A stretch of 30,092 bases of DNA from Eutrophocola sp963925675 (GCA_963925675.1 CAWUSW010000065.1:1-30092), one strand, 5' to 3'. Shown: positions 8,045-16,113, numbered from the stretch's first letter. Translations and numbers: made by a program. Notes: generated from the letters alone by a model not told the origin.

Positions 8045-8228
8045 TTCGCGGTTGAAACCGCTCCTACAAGGGATAGCGAATCAATGTAGGAGGGACTTCA
8101 GTCCCGAAAGAAAGGTGCTCTGTCCTTCGCGGTTGTTTATCCTTTGAAATATAGATAAAACTCAAATTACGCACTGATAGATGATATTTGCCTGCAGGTA
8201 TTTAAGGGATTTTTCCGCTCCTACAAAG
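8045..8228. repeat. REP cluster with one interrupted unit
   Basis: Three REP half-units of the kind found at 3594-3662. TTCGCGGTTGAAACCGCTCC with CTACAA is at 8045-8069, TGTAGGAGGGACTTCAGTCC with CGAAAG at 8085-8110, and TTCGCGGTTG at 8126-8135, whose expected remainder (CCGCTCCTACAAA) resumes only at 8215. About 79 bp of unrelated AT-rich sequence (8136-8214) therefore sits in the hairpin loop of the third unit. Confidence 0.75.
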
Positions 8229-8258
8229 ATTAGCAAATCAATGCTGGTGTTAAAGGTA

Positions 8259-8288
8259 AAAAAGGGGTGCTAAATAGCACCCCTTTTT
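8259..8288. terminator. Bidirectional Rho-independent terminator
   Basis: A perfect stem (arms 8259-8272 and 8275-8288; core GGGGTGCT-AAAT-AGCACCCC) is flanked by A-runs on one side and T-runs on the other, so it ends transcripts from both directions. It serves the minus-strand sugar dehydrogenase (stop at 8316) and any plus-strand transcript from the SnoaL operon. Confidence 0.9.
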
Positions 8289-8315
8289 CTTTTATCCTAT
8301 ATCTTTAATGCGGTT

Positions 8316-9551
8316 TTAATCTGCCGGTTCTATTTTCAGAATGGCGCCATCACGTTGTTCTGTTGCCAGGTAAATAAATTCATCCGGTCCCATTTCAACA
8401 TCGCGTACCCGTTGGTGCAGGTCTGTAATCAGCGATTCGCGGCGGACTTCCTGGTAGTCGCGGTTTATCATGATGCGTTCCATGTGACCTGTGCCGGGAA
8501 TTTCGCCGGTACGCAGTGCGCCAACAAAGATATCGCCTTTCCAGGCAGGCAGGGCGTCACCGGTGTAGAACAGCATGCCTGAGACAGCAATAGCCGGTGT
8601 CCAGTAAACCAGGGGTGGCTCGAAGATCGCATGGGTGGGACGATCGTTAGTCTGCCAGGGGCCCGGATAGGTTCTGCCGAGACTAACCAGAGGCCAGCCA
8701 TAGTTAAACCCTGGCTTGATCAGGTTGAGCTCATCGCCACCATTGGGGCCATTTTCATTCTGGAATATGGCACCGGTATCAGGATGGATAGCCAGGCCCA
8801 GAGCGCCTCGATGGCCATAGGAATAAATTTCCCCGCGGGCATCATTGCGGCCGACAAAAGGATTGTCGAGGGGCACGCTTCCATCATCGTTCAAGCGAAT
8901 GACTTTACCACCCAAGGTATTAAGTGACTGTGGGTCAGTGCCATTGGTGGTCGCATAGAGTTTGCCGTCATGGCCAAAAGCCAAACGGGAAACACCGGCC
9001 ACACCAGGACCCGGATCAAAAATATCACTGAAGTTTTCCAGAGAGTTGCCATTCCAGCGTGCCCGGCCAATGGCGACATTATTGGTACCTTCGGGTTTGG
9101 GCTTGGTATAGCTAAGATAAAGCAGTTGGTTATTTTCAAAATCAGGATGTTTCACCAGATCGATATAACCGTGTGAGGTACCACCGGCACCGGATTCGCC
9201 GGCAAATACTGAAGGCGGCCCACCCATAATCGGGTCTTGCTGCAATTCACCATTTTCGATCACATACATTTCGCCGCGACGAGTAATGACCAGAAGCTTT
9301 CCGTCTGGCAGGAACTCCAGCGCCATGGGGTATTCCATTTTGGCAACCACGGAGACTTTGATATTCATTCCTTCTGCTGTGGGATAGGTCCAGGGACCTT
9401 CGCCCAGAGGCAAATTTTCCAATCCGGTTGGTGCTGTTGGATAGGGGCCGCTGAAGGAAATATCGCGCTGGGCATGAGCCGAGGCAAAAGGTAAGAGGCA
9501 AGAGACAAGGAGCAATGAAGCCCGTTTCAATAATACAAAGGTTGAGTTCAT
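8316..9551 (-). CDS. PQQ-dependent sugar dehydrogenase (glucose/sorbosone dehydrogenase family)
   Basis: This 411-aa protein has a signal peptide (MNSTFVLLKRASLLLVSCLL, cleavage after AHA) and acts in the periplasm. It is a six-bladed beta-propeller of the GSDH family, the group of soluble glucose dehydrogenase and E. coli aldose dehydrogenase YliI, which oxidise aldoses to lactones with PQQ. Marks are MEYPMALEFLPDGKLLVITR, a GHGY-like GTSHGYIDLVKHPDF, SYGHRGALGLAIHP, the FQNENGPNGGDELNLI loop that carries metal and cofactor contacts, NYGWP, and a final RDVEMGPDEFIYLAT. The usual HRNPQG sequence is changed to HRGALG, so substrate use may differ. No PQQ-synthesis gene is in the window. The signal-peptide codons consist of 7-bp repeats (9481-9515). 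A strong terminator follows the stop. The gene upstream on this strand lies 73 bp away. Confidence 0.9.
   Translation of the reverse strand: MNSTFVLLKRASLLLVSCLLPFASAHAQRDISFSGPYPTAPTGLENLPLGEGPWTYPTAEGMNIKVSVVAKMEYPMALEFLPDGKLLVITRRGEMYVIENGELQQDPIMGGPPSVFAGESGAGGTSHGYIDLVKHPDFENNQLLYLSYTKPKPEGTNNVAIGRARWNGNSLENFSDIFDPGPGVAGVSRLAFGHDGKLYATTNGTDPQSLNTLGGKVIRLNDDGSVPLDNPFVGRNDARGEIYSYGHRGALGLAIHPDTGAIFQNENGPNGGDELNLIKPGFNYGWPLVSLGRTYPGPWQTNDRPTHAIFEPPLVYWTPAIAVSGMLFYTGDALPAWKGDIFVGALRTGEIPGTGHMERIMINRDYQEVRRESLITDLHQRVRDVEMGPDEFIYLATEQRDGAILKIEPAD
9481..9515. repeat. 7-bp repeat array inside signal-peptide codons
   Basis: Five heptads on the + strand: GAGGCAA, AAGGTAA, GAGGCAA, GAGACAA and GGAGCAA. 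On the coding strand they spell the Leu/Val/Ser/Cys-rich core and cleavage-region residues of the sugar dehydrogenase signal peptide. The unit differs by one base from GAGGTAA, the perfect array at the right edge of the window. Confidence 0.8.
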
Positions 9552-9624
9552 AGAAGATTTATTCCTTTATTTATTTAGGTGCAGTGTTTATACCAGTTAT
9601 ATTGCGATATGTTAATTTATAGGC

Positions 9625-10095
9625 TTATAGAAAATTCTTACTTAGAAAATCAATAATCTTTTTATTGTATGCCTTTGCCAATTGCAGGGCTTCTTCTTCT
9701 CCAATATCCCCACGCTCTGCCATACTTTTTGCCACCAGTTCTGGCTTGCGAAACAGGGACACAATCACTGGATCCTCCAGGTGCTGGTAATATTTATCTA
9801 TGGTTAATGAAGTGCGCGGGTCTTTCCAGCCCCAGAGCGGTTTATTATTTTTATTGTTGATCAGGGCCTGGGTATCAGCATCGTTTAATGATTTGTTAAC
9901 GTCTTTCCAGTTATCTCCGCCCAGAATTTCAACATTTTTCCTCAGAAAATCCATGTCTTCAAAATGGCCTTCCGGATTGTCAGGCAGACCAGATAGAAGC
10001 TCATCCCCCATATGTACGCCTGCTTCGTGAAGCGCTTTGGCAACCAGGCTTGAGGCGCTTCGGTGACAAGCCAGAATCACAAATGTCTTGTTCAT
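9625..10095 (-). CDS. Sulfotransferase-like protein
   Basis: I start the gene at 10095 because a GGGAG ribosome site lies 11 bases ahead and the conserved fold begins immediately; a start at 10134 would overlap the previous gene. The 156-aa protein opens with KTFVILACHRSASSLVAKAL, matching the 5'-phosphosulfate-binding P-loop of PAPS-dependent sulfotransferases (here with Cys-His-Arg-Ser in place of the common G-x-R-S-G-T). Later elements are EDMDFLRKNVEILGG, LWGWKDPRTSLTI and VSLFRKPELVAKSMAERG, the last resembling the 3'-phosphate-binding R-x-P segment. It is shorter than most sulfotransferases (usually over 200 aa). It is third in a run with an MBL hydrolase and a glycosyltransferase, so it may modify a surface glycan; that role is inferred. 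Confidence 0.75.
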   Translation of the reverse strand: MNKTFVILACHRSASSLVAKALHEAGVHMGDELLSGLPDNPEGHFEDMDFLRKNVEILGGDNWKDVNKSLNDADTQALINNKNNKPLWGWKDPRTSLTIDKYYQHLEDPVIVSLFRKPELVAKSMAERGDIGEEEALQLAKAYNKKIIDFLSKNFL

Positions 10096-10111
10096 TACAC
10101 GTTTTGCTCCC

Positions 10112-11173
10112 TCAGGTATTTGTTTGTTTTTCAAATTTCCAGAAATTCAGGTTTTGGCCTGAGCTATCTAATGCCCGCAGATAATAACCGCCATCCCTGA
10201 GGCGCTGCCACATGGATTTACTGAAAGTAAATGCCGGTGGCTCAAGATTGGCACGGACAAAGACAATGAAGTCATCCTGAACGCCTATATCAAGGTGCCT
10301 TGCTTCGTCAGGTAATACTAATTTGGGCGCTGAACTCATTTTTCCCAGGTCAATAAATTCTTCCTTTTTAGTACAGCGGGGTAAAGGTGGCGGACCATTC
10401 GGATAATATTTTTTAAGAAATATTTTCTCGCTGGCGCTCATCAGGCTGGCTTTACTTTCTGGCGGTTCCGCAGATTGATTCCAGTAATGCACTGCTGTCG
10501 CCTCGGCAACGCAAATCGGCATAACCCCTTTGCACATCAGGCGTCCACACAAATCCGTATCCTCGTAATAAAGGAAAAAATCTTCATCGAATATCGGCAT
10601 TTTGTGCTGTCTGAACCACTGATTGTCGACAAGCATGCAGGCACCTGAAAGAACCGCTTCACTGAACGGTGCGCTTTCTTTCCAGAAGCGAACATGGCGG
10701 GCTATTGCCAGAGTGCCGAGATCGGAGCGCTCTGCCTGATTGCTATTAGCAATATGCTGGTCAGAAAGCAGCCATAAAGGATGCCCAAGGGCTGGAGGCA
10801 GTTGCAGAGTACATTCATCATCCCAGTAGAAACGTGGGCCGCATAAGGGCGCATTGAGCTCTCTGGAAGCATTCAGGAGCAGTTGCAGACAATTGCCCTG
10901 CAGTCGCACATCCGGATTGAGAATTAATAACCAGCGCGTCTGTGTTTGTTGCGCAGCGAGATTAACGGCTGCTCCAAAGCCAATGTTTTCAGGCGGCCTT
11001 ATAAGGGACGTGTTTTCAAATGCGCAAGAAGCGGGGTCAATGTCCCTGCTATTGTCGACAACAATGATGTTGTTGACCTGGTCTTTAATTGAAGTTACCA
11101 GCTCGGCAGTATCTTTGTAGTTTCCATAGTTGACAATGGCGGCAGTGACTTCTTGCTGGGCTGATAAATCCAT
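10112..11173 (-). CDS. Glycosyltransferase family 2, rhamnosyltransferase-like
   Basis: This 353-aa cytoplasmic protein has a GT-A fold: VTAAIVNYGNYKDTAELVTS, IIVVDNSRD, ENIGFGAAVNLAAQQ, LLILNPDVRL (nucleotide-sugar and metal-binding DxD position) and LYYEDTDLCGRLM (catalytic-base region with VSGACMLVD-like LSGACMLVDNQW before it). This arrangement is typical of WcaA/rhamnosyltransferase-type GT2 enzymes that build surface polysaccharides. After about residue 270 a C-terminal extension of some 80 aa has no recognised motif. It begins 11 bp after the MBL hydrolase stop and ends 16 bp before the sulfotransferase-like gene, so the three are probably one transcript. Acceptor and donor sugars are not predictable. 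Confidence 0.85.
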   Translation of the reverse strand: MDLSAQQEVTAAIVNYGNYKDTAELVTSIKDQVNNIIVVDNSRDIDPASCAFENTSLIRPPENIGFGAAVNLAAQQTQTRWLLILNPDVRLQGNCLQLLLNASRELNAPLCGPRFYWDDECTLQLPPALGHPLWLLSDQHIANSNQAERSDLGTLAIARHVRFWKESAPFSEAVLSGACMLVDNQWFRQHKMPIFDEDFFLYYEDTDLCGRLMCKGVMPICVAEATAVHYWNQSAEPPESKASLMSASEKIFLKKYYPNGPPPLPRCTKKEEFIDLGKMSSAPKLVLPDEARHLDIGVQDDFIVFVRANLEPPAFTFSKSMWQRLRDGGYYLRALDSSGQNLNFWKFEKQTNT

Positions 11174-11184
11174 CAGGGGCTTAT

Positions 11185-12111
11185 TTAAAACTCATCCAGG
11201 TCGTTCGCCATGGCAACTTCACCTGCGTAAGTCCGTTTTACTTCGGCAATAATGTCTTCTTCAGTAGCGCTGAAAAACAGGATGTGTGTCAGCACCACTT
11301 GTCGAGGCTTGGCGAGATTGGCAATTTGTGCAACTTGCTCGGCACTGGTGTGGGATTTGCCGTGGTAATCCTGCCAAAATTCAGATTGCTGGCCCAGCAA
11401 GTCGCCGCTATAGACTTCATGAACCAGCAGGTCTGCGCCTTTGGCTTTCTCGGCCAGTAAGTTGCTGAAGGTGGTGTCTCCGGAGATGACGATGACTTTG
11501 TCTGCAGTGGTAATTTTGTAAGCAAAAGCTGGCTTGATTTCACCATGGGGGACGGTAAAAGCCTCCACAGAGATATCGTCATTGGTAAAGACAATACCCT
11601 CTTCAATTTCTGTCGCGTTTGCCTGGTAACCGTAACGATCAGTGACCAGTTGTTCTGGTGTACCGGCAGCTCTGATATCAGCTTCTATAGATAGCATCTT
11701 ATTCATATTATCCACGTAATCGGAAAGCCCTCTTGGCCCGAAAACAGAGAGTCTTTGCTGGCGCCCCCACCAGCGATGACCGGCCAACTCGGCAATATCA
11801 TGGATATGGTCGCTATGCATGTGGGTAATAAACAGATACTTGATATCCTGAGGATACAACTCGGCTATGCCAAGATTGCCCCATGCTTGTGTGGCCCGTT
11901 TTACCATACCGCCACCGGCATCAAATACATAGGCTTCGCCATTGGTAATAATGGCTACGCCAGGTCCTGTGCGCTGGGCATCGGGAACAGGTGTACCTGT
12001 ACCAAGAATGATCACCCGGGTTTGCTCATTATTATCAGCAGCATTGCTCAGAGAGCTAAAAATGAGCGTTAAAAATAACAGCAAAAAAGAGCGGAAAAAT
12101 GGCTTTGGCAT
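11185..12111 (-). CDS. Exported metallo-beta-lactamase-fold hydrolase (RNase Z/arylsulfatase-like)
   Basis: This 308-aa protein has a signal peptide (MPKPFFRSFLLLFLTLIFSS, cleavage after NAA). The mature part has the MBL order: VIILGTGTPVPDAQRTGP, VFDAGGGMVKRA, the dimetal motif THMHSDH (H97, H99, D101, H102), FTVPHGEIKPAFAYKI, VISGDTTFS (bridging Asp), LLVHEVY and VVLTHILFF (last His). All zinc ligands appear present. The GTGTP opening is the ElaC/RNase Z and arylsulfatase-type branch; an exported member cannot be a tRNA nuclease, so a phosphodiester, sulfate ester or lactone substrate is more likely. Next to a sulfotransferase-like gene, sulfate-ester hydrolysis is an appealing but unproven idea. 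It is the first gene of the operon, divergent from 12203 across 91 bp. Confidence 0.87.
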   Translation of the reverse strand: MPKPFFRSFLLLFLTLIFSSLSNAADNNEQTRVIILGTGTPVPDAQRTGPGVAIITNGEAYVFDAGGGMVKRATQAWGNLGIAELYPQDIKYLFITHMHSDHIHDIAELAGHRWWGRQQRLSVFGPRGLSDYVDNMNKMLSIEADIRAAGTPEQLVTDRYGYQANATEIEEGIVFTNDDISVEAFTVPHGEIKPAFAYKITTADKVIVISGDTTFSNLLAEKAKGADLLVHEVYSGDLLGQQSEFWQDYHGKSHTSAEQVAQIANLAKPRQVVLTHILFFSATEEDIIAEVKRTYAGEVAMANDLDEF

Positions 12112-12202
12112 GATTATTATTTTAGTTGATCAGGGCGCAAGAAGCATAAAGAACATCTGCTACAATGGCAACATTAGCAGTTTTAGAAGATCATAGAATT
12201 TC

Positions 12203-13105
12203 ATGAATCCCGCACTAGTACCCTTTATAGAATCCTTCATCAAGGAGGAGCAATTACCCGAAGATTATTTTCAGGCGGTCGAACACTGGTTTCTGCCGAT
12301 GGTGGACGAAGTTCTGCAAAATGTTTCGTCTCACCAGGGCACTTATGTGATTGGAGTAAGTGGCTGCCAGGGCAGCGGTAAATCTACTCTGGCAGCATTG
12401 CTGGTGTTGGTGATGCACAAGATGCTTGGCCTGCGTTGTATCAACCTTTCCATTGATGACTTTTATCTCACCCATAAGGAAAGACAGGCGCTGGGCAAGT
12501 CAATCCATCCTTTGCTGGCCACCCGGGGCGTTCCTGGTACCCATGATGTATCTCTGGCTATTAAGACTATTCAGGACTTGAAAAATTTCGGAGAGGTTGC
12601 CGTTCCCCGCTTTGATAAAGCGCTCGATGACAGATTGCCGGAGCGGCAGTGGCAATCTGTGCATGCTCCGATGGATGTGATCGTCCTGGAAGGTTGGTGC
12701 CTCTCGGTAGAAGCACAGCAAGAGACCCGGTTAACTGAGCCGGTTAACGATCTTGAAGCGCTTGAGGACAGTGAGGGAACCTGGCGACAATATGTAAATA
12801 CGGCAATCCGGGAAAACTATGGTGAAGTTAATAAGCTGATCGATTATCTGATTATGTTAAAGGCCCCGTCATTTGAAAAAGTGTATGAATGGCGACAAAA
12901 TCAGGAAGATAAGCTGCTGGAAAAAATTCAGAATGAAAACAGCGGGTCGATCGATTACAAACACATTATGTCGTCAAAACAACTGAAGCGTTTTATTCAA
13001 CATTATGAGCGGGTGACGCGCCATGGTTTGGAGACTGTTCCGGATAAAGCCGATGTGGTCTATCAGCTTACAGACAAGCAAACCATTGAGCAGAGGCTCA
13101 AATAA
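12203..13105 (+). CDS. P-loop kinase, D-glycerate 3-kinase-like
   Basis: This 300-aa soluble protein carries a Walker A, GVSGCQGSGKST (K60), and a second strand, CINLSIDDFYLTHKER (D85, D86), the pattern of the phosphoribulokinase/uridine kinase superfamily and specifically of plant-type D-glycerate 3-kinase (GLYK) and yeast Tda10. Other family marks are HPLLATRGVPGTHDV, the substrate-side PRFDKALDDRLPERQW, VIVLEGWCL, and the C-terminal FIQHYERVTRHGLE. Glycerate 3-kinase makes 3-phosphoglycerate, the last step of the glyoxylate/photorespiratory salvage path. Bacterial relatives are mostly uncharacterised, so the substrate is inferred. The next gene, 35 bp downstream, is a GlcD-like 2-hydroxyacid dehydrogenase, which fits a shared glycolate/glycerate role. 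It is not homologous to the GarK/GlxK type. Confidence 0.82.
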   Translation: MNPALVPFIESFIKEEQLPEDYFQAVEHWFLPMVDEVLQNVSSHQGTYVIGVSGCQGSGKSTLAALLVLVMHKMLGLRCINLSIDDFYLTHKERQALGKSIHPLLATRGVPGTHDVSLAIKTIQDLKNFGEVAVPRFDKALDDRLPERQWQSVHAPMDVIVLEGWCLSVEAQQETRLTEPVNDLEALEDSEGTWRQYVNTAIRENYGEVNKLIDYLIMLKAPSFEKVYEWRQNQEDKLLEKIQNENSGSIDYKHIMSSKQLKRFIQHYERVTRHGLETVPDKADVVYQLTDKQTIEQRLK

Positions 13106-13140
13106 ATAACTGATAAAAAAATATTTAAGCGGAACAGGCA

Positions 13141-14523
13141 ATGCAGCAATTGATTACAGAATTACAAGCCTTACAGGATACTGATGTATTACTGGGTGAC
13201 AGTATTTCGGAAAAATACCAGCATGACTGGTCGGCAGATGCGCCCGGCGTTCCAGGCGCGGTAGCCAGACCGGCGACGACTCAGGCGCTGTCAGAAATAT
13301 TAGCGCTGTGTCATAAAAATGATCAGCATGTAGTGGTGCAGGGTGGCTTGACCGGGCTCACCGGCGGCGGCATTCCAAAGTCAGGCGAGATTGCCATCAA
13401 CCTGGAAAGAATGACCGGTATAGAGGAGCTTGATGTAGATGCCATGACCATGACGGTAAAAGCCGGCACGCCGTTACAGGTAATCCAGGAAGCTGCCGAT
13501 GACGCGGGATTTATTTTTCCTCTGGATCTGGGCGCAAGAGGCACCTGTAATATTGGCGGCAATATCTCTACAAACGCTGGCGGTAATCAGGTATTACGTT
13601 TTGGCATGACGCGCAATCTTGTATTGGGTCTGGAGGCAGTGATGGCCGACGGCACTGTCATTTCTTCGATGAATAAAATGCTGAAGAACAATGCGGGTTA
13701 TGATCTTAAACATCTGTTTATCGGAACGGAAGGCACATTGGGAATTGTGGCAAGGGCAGTGTTGCGCTTATTTCCGAAATCCAAAAGTCGCTGTACGGCA
13801 CTGCTGGCCCTGGATAATTTCAAGGATGTAGTGAGCCTGATGCATAAATTAACGGCTGATTTTGGCGGTTCTCTCAGTGCTTTTGAAGTTATGTGGGAAT
13901 CCTACTTTCATTTTATTACCGACAATGTAGATGGCATCGATTCGCCCATGGATCAACGCTACCCGATTTATGTGCTTACCGAACTCGAAGGTAGTAATGC
14001 AGAAAAAGATAAGGAGATGTTTGAAAATACATTAGCGGCAGCCATGGAAGATGGCTTGGTCGTTGATGCACTTATTGCTAACTCGGAAAAGGACAGAGAA
14101 GGCTTCTGGAAAATTCGTGATGGCGTGGGTGAAATTTCTGCATTTATTAAAGGGTGCGCCAATTTTGATATCAGTGTGCCGATATCTTCTATGGAAGCTT
14201 TCCTGGAACAGGTAGATAAAGAAGTAAGCGCTGAATTACCCAAGGCGAAAATACTGGTCTTCGGTCATATTGCTGACAGTAATCTGCATTTTCTGTGTCA
14301 CACAGGCAGCCCTGATGATATAAAAACTATCTATGCCATTGTCTATAAAGTGGTGGGTGATTTTAGTGGTTCAGTGTCCGCTGAACACGGCATTGGCGTT
14401 CAAAAAATTAAATATCTGCATCATTCCCGTACGCCGCAAGAGATTGCCCTGATGCAAGGTTTGAAACAGGCGCTGGATCCCAAAGGGATTTTAAATCAGG
14501 GCAGGGTGCTGCCGAAACAATAG
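13141..14523 (+). CDS. FAD-binding 2-hydroxyacid dehydrogenase (GlcD/D-2-hydroxyglutarate/D-lactate type)
   Basis: This 460-aa flavoprotein shows the PCMH FAD-binding domain: GAVARPATTQALSEILALC, VVQGGLTGLTGGGIPKSGE (about residues 66-84), PLDLGARGTCNIGGNISTNA (about 127-146), NNAGYDLKHLFIGTEGTLGI, and a C-terminal FAD-linked oxidase domain with GHIADSNLHF and SAEHGIGVQKIKYL, whose His and Glu residues bind metal and substrate in D-2-hydroxyglutarate and D-lactate dehydrogenases. It ends with LDPKGILNQGRVLP, typical of the family. It oxidises a D-2-hydroxyacid and passes electrons to a quinone or flavoprotein; no GlcE/GlcF subunits are adjacent, which favours a single-subunit enzyme over glycolate oxidase. 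It is probably co-transcribed with the kinase at 12203 (35 bp gap). The family is certain, the substrate is not. Confidence 0.9.
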   Translation: MQQLITELQALQDTDVLLGDSISEKYQHDWSADAPGVPGAVARPATTQALSEILALCHKNDQHVVVQGGLTGLTGGGIPKSGEIAINLERMTGIEELDVDAMTMTVKAGTPLQVIQEAADDAGFIFPLDLGARGTCNIGGNISTNAGGNQVLRFGMTRNLVLGLEAVMADGTVISSMNKMLKNNAGYDLKHLFIGTEGTLGIVARAVLRLFPKSKSRCTALLALDNFKDVVSLMHKLTADFGGSLSAFEVMWESYFHFITDNVDGIDSPMDQRYPIYVLTELEGSNAEKDKEMFENTLAAAMEDGLVVDALIANSEKDREGFWKIRDGVGEISAFIKGCANFDISVPISSMEAFLEQVDKEVSAELPKAKILVFGHIADSNLHFLCHTGSPDDIKTIYAIVYKVVGDFSGSVSAEHGIGVQKIKYLHHSRTPQEIALMQGLKQALDPKGILNQGRVLPKQ

Positions 14524-14542
14524 CAGTTTTTTCTTTCTGCTT

Positions 14543-14956
14543 TTATTCGGCATTCGAATCCCGGCTTGAAGCTGTAAGCATACGTTTACCTGTTGCATCG
14601 AGAACGATTGATGTGGCGTTCACCAGATTGCTGCCATCCCTTGCCAGCGCTCCATCAACAGTGATGACATCATCCGTTTTTAGCGAGTTACGTTTCCAGC
14701 CAGCGCGCAGCAGGGCGTTAGGTCCACCCAGTTCCAGCGCCCAGTTCTCAACTATGCCAGTGTCTTCATTAGCAACATCCACATAGATAAAGATGTGCGG
14801 GTTGGTCCACTCAACGTCCGTGACCTTACCGTTCAGGGTGATTGTTTTAGAGGCATCATACTGCGCAGGAAATGAATGGTGTGCATAGCCTTTGCCTGCG
14901 AAAAAAAATAGAGTGGCAATAATGACAAAAATACTTTTCTGAATAATTTTTTTCAT
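14543..14956 (-). CDS. DUF6152 exported protein with predicted N-terminal His-His
   Basis: This 137-aa protein has a signal peptide ending GYA, so the mature chain should start HHSFPAQYDASKTITLNGKV. A conserved WTNPHIFIYVDV motif follows (H54; residue 29 of the mature chain), then ENWALELGGPNALLRAGW. The fold is a small beta-barrel-like domain of DUF6152; function unknown. A mature N-terminal His plus a second conserved His suggests metal (copper) binding, which is an inference. The gene lies 24 bp downstream of the partner-family gene at 14981 on the same strand and must be co-transcribed with it. It converges with the FAD enzyme, with only 19 bp between stops and no obvious hairpin there. 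Confidence 0.85.
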   Translation of the reverse strand: MKKIIQKSIFVIIATLFFFAGKGYAHHSFPAQYDASKTITLNGKVTDVEWTNPHIFIYVDVANEDTGIVENWALELGGPNALLRAGWKRNSLKTDDVITVDGALARDGSNLVNATSIVLDATGKRMLTASSRDSNAE

Positions 14957-14980
14957 GTTAGTTCCTGAATTTTTTGCTTC

Positions 14981-15826
14981 TTATAAAGGAAGGTTCATAC
15001 GTTCGACAAACTGCTCATTTTCCAGGCAGATCTCGTCAATTAACTCTGCATCCACAACGATGCGCTGACGCAAAGTGGCAGACCATGGTTTTGTATATGC
15101 GCGGGGATCATCGACAGTTACCTTGATTTCCAGATGACCAAAGTCCAGGCGGGTTATTTCTTCACGTACTTTCGCCGTTTCTGTGAGTACGCTGCCATTC
15201 CAGTCGATCCAGGAATCGTCGCGCACGCCGATGGTATCGATCACCAGTGTATCGCCATTCCAGTGTGCCGACGAATATCCCTGCCAGGAAGGTGTAGGCT
15301 CTTCCGGTAAGGGGCGTGCGTCGGTGAACACCTGTCGGTAGCCGGCATTCATTTCATTGAGTACCAGCAGCAGGTCGGCTGTGTGCACAAACTTCAGCAA
15401 GTGCGGAAGTCCGTAAGCGCGCAGGAAGTTGTCAGGTAAGCAGCGTATATGGGGATCATCCAGAGCCAGGTTGTCTGTGCGTTCTTTAACAATCGGCACC
15501 AGCCAGGGTTGATAGGGTAGGCCGTCCGGTAAGTCCACGCCAAGATTTGCCATGTGGCGTGAGGAAGACAGGTTGCCCACATCGCTGCGCGTTTCTTCGC
15601 CCTCGGGTGTACGGTCTGCAATCCAGATTCCGGATAGATCCGGTTTGCCACTGGGCATTCTTGGTGTTGGTGCATTCATCTCTACACTGCCATCAGCTTT
15701 ATGCGGTACGCCTGGCGTTGGATAGCCAATCCATTGAGCAAGGGCAGTAGTCGAGGCCAGGGAAGAACCTAGAAAGATGCAAAGCAAAAGACGGGTAAAA
15801 GAAATTTTATAAAGAGTAATGTGCAT
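14981..15826 (-). CDS. Exported protein of the DUF6152-partner family (GDTLVIDT motif)
   Basis: This 281-aa protein has a signal peptide (cleavage after ALA, residue 30). I call its family after the motif in HWNGDTLVIDTIGVRDDSWID, preceded by GKPDLSGIWIADRTP at the N-terminus, IRCLPDNFLRAYGLPHLLKF in the middle, and a closing KVTVDDPRAYTKPWSATLRQ...EICLENEQF. The same motif order appears in the C-terminal half of 17206-18216 and in 26915-27796. These proteins are widespread as hypothetical proteins beside DUF6152 genes in Proteobacteria and Acidobacteria; no activity is known to me. The motif pattern (W-x-G-D, repeated beta strands, Cys pair) suits a beta-rich periplasmic protein. It heads the two-gene unit with DUF6152 at 14543. 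A broken relative lies 77 bp upstream. Confidence 0.8.
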   Translation of the reverse strand: MHITLYKISFTRLLLCIFLGSSLASTTALAQWIGYPTPGVPHKADGSVEMNAPTPRMPSGKPDLSGIWIADRTPEGEETRSDVGNLSSSRHMANLGVDLPDGLPYQPWLVPIVKERTDNLALDDPHIRCLPDNFLRAYGLPHLLKFVHTADLLLVLNEMNAGYRQVFTDARPLPEEPTPSWQGYSSAHWNGDTLVIDTIGVRDDSWIDWNGSVLTETAKVREEITRLDFGHLEIKVTVDDPRAYTKPWSATLRQRIVVDAELIDEICLENEQFVERMNLPL

Positions 15827-15903
15827 GGAGTTTTCCTGATTTTTAAAATATTAGCTAAGGATCAATAGACTTTGCGGTCAAGTACAGATAACAGACACCA
15901 TGA

Positions 15904-16113
15904 TCACAACTCTGCGGGACATGCTGTCGGGTCCCACCCACGTCGGTTAGCCAGTTGTTTTACATCTGTGCTTACAATCAACGGCGTTGAAAAATATACC
16001 GGGTCATGCACATGAGTGGTGATGTTAATCCACATAGTTGTTACGGTGAAATATCTATAGATATCACGATTCCAATTTACCATTTGGAAATCGAGATAAT
16101 GATATTCCAACAC
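15904..16113 (-). pseudogene. 3' remnant of a DUF6152-partner-family gene
   Basis: The last ~45 codons of this frame read WINITTHVHDPVYFSTPLIV...RRGWDPTACPAEL, which matches the closing segment of the partner family (compare YEITVDDPVYLTEP near the end of 17206-18216, followed by a Cys). The first ~25 codons show no family sequence, and nothing of the GDTLVIDT core is present upstream, where the 55-aa gene at 16113-16280 begins. I read it as the truncated tail of a gene that once preceded 14981 in the same operon, cut when the mobile patch to its right arrived. Homology starts near base 16041. Confidence 0.5.

Noticed and set aside
12112..12202. TACAAT near 12165 as a -10 box for the kinase gene
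   Set aside because: No -35 hexamer at the right spacing, so the promoter cannot be placed.
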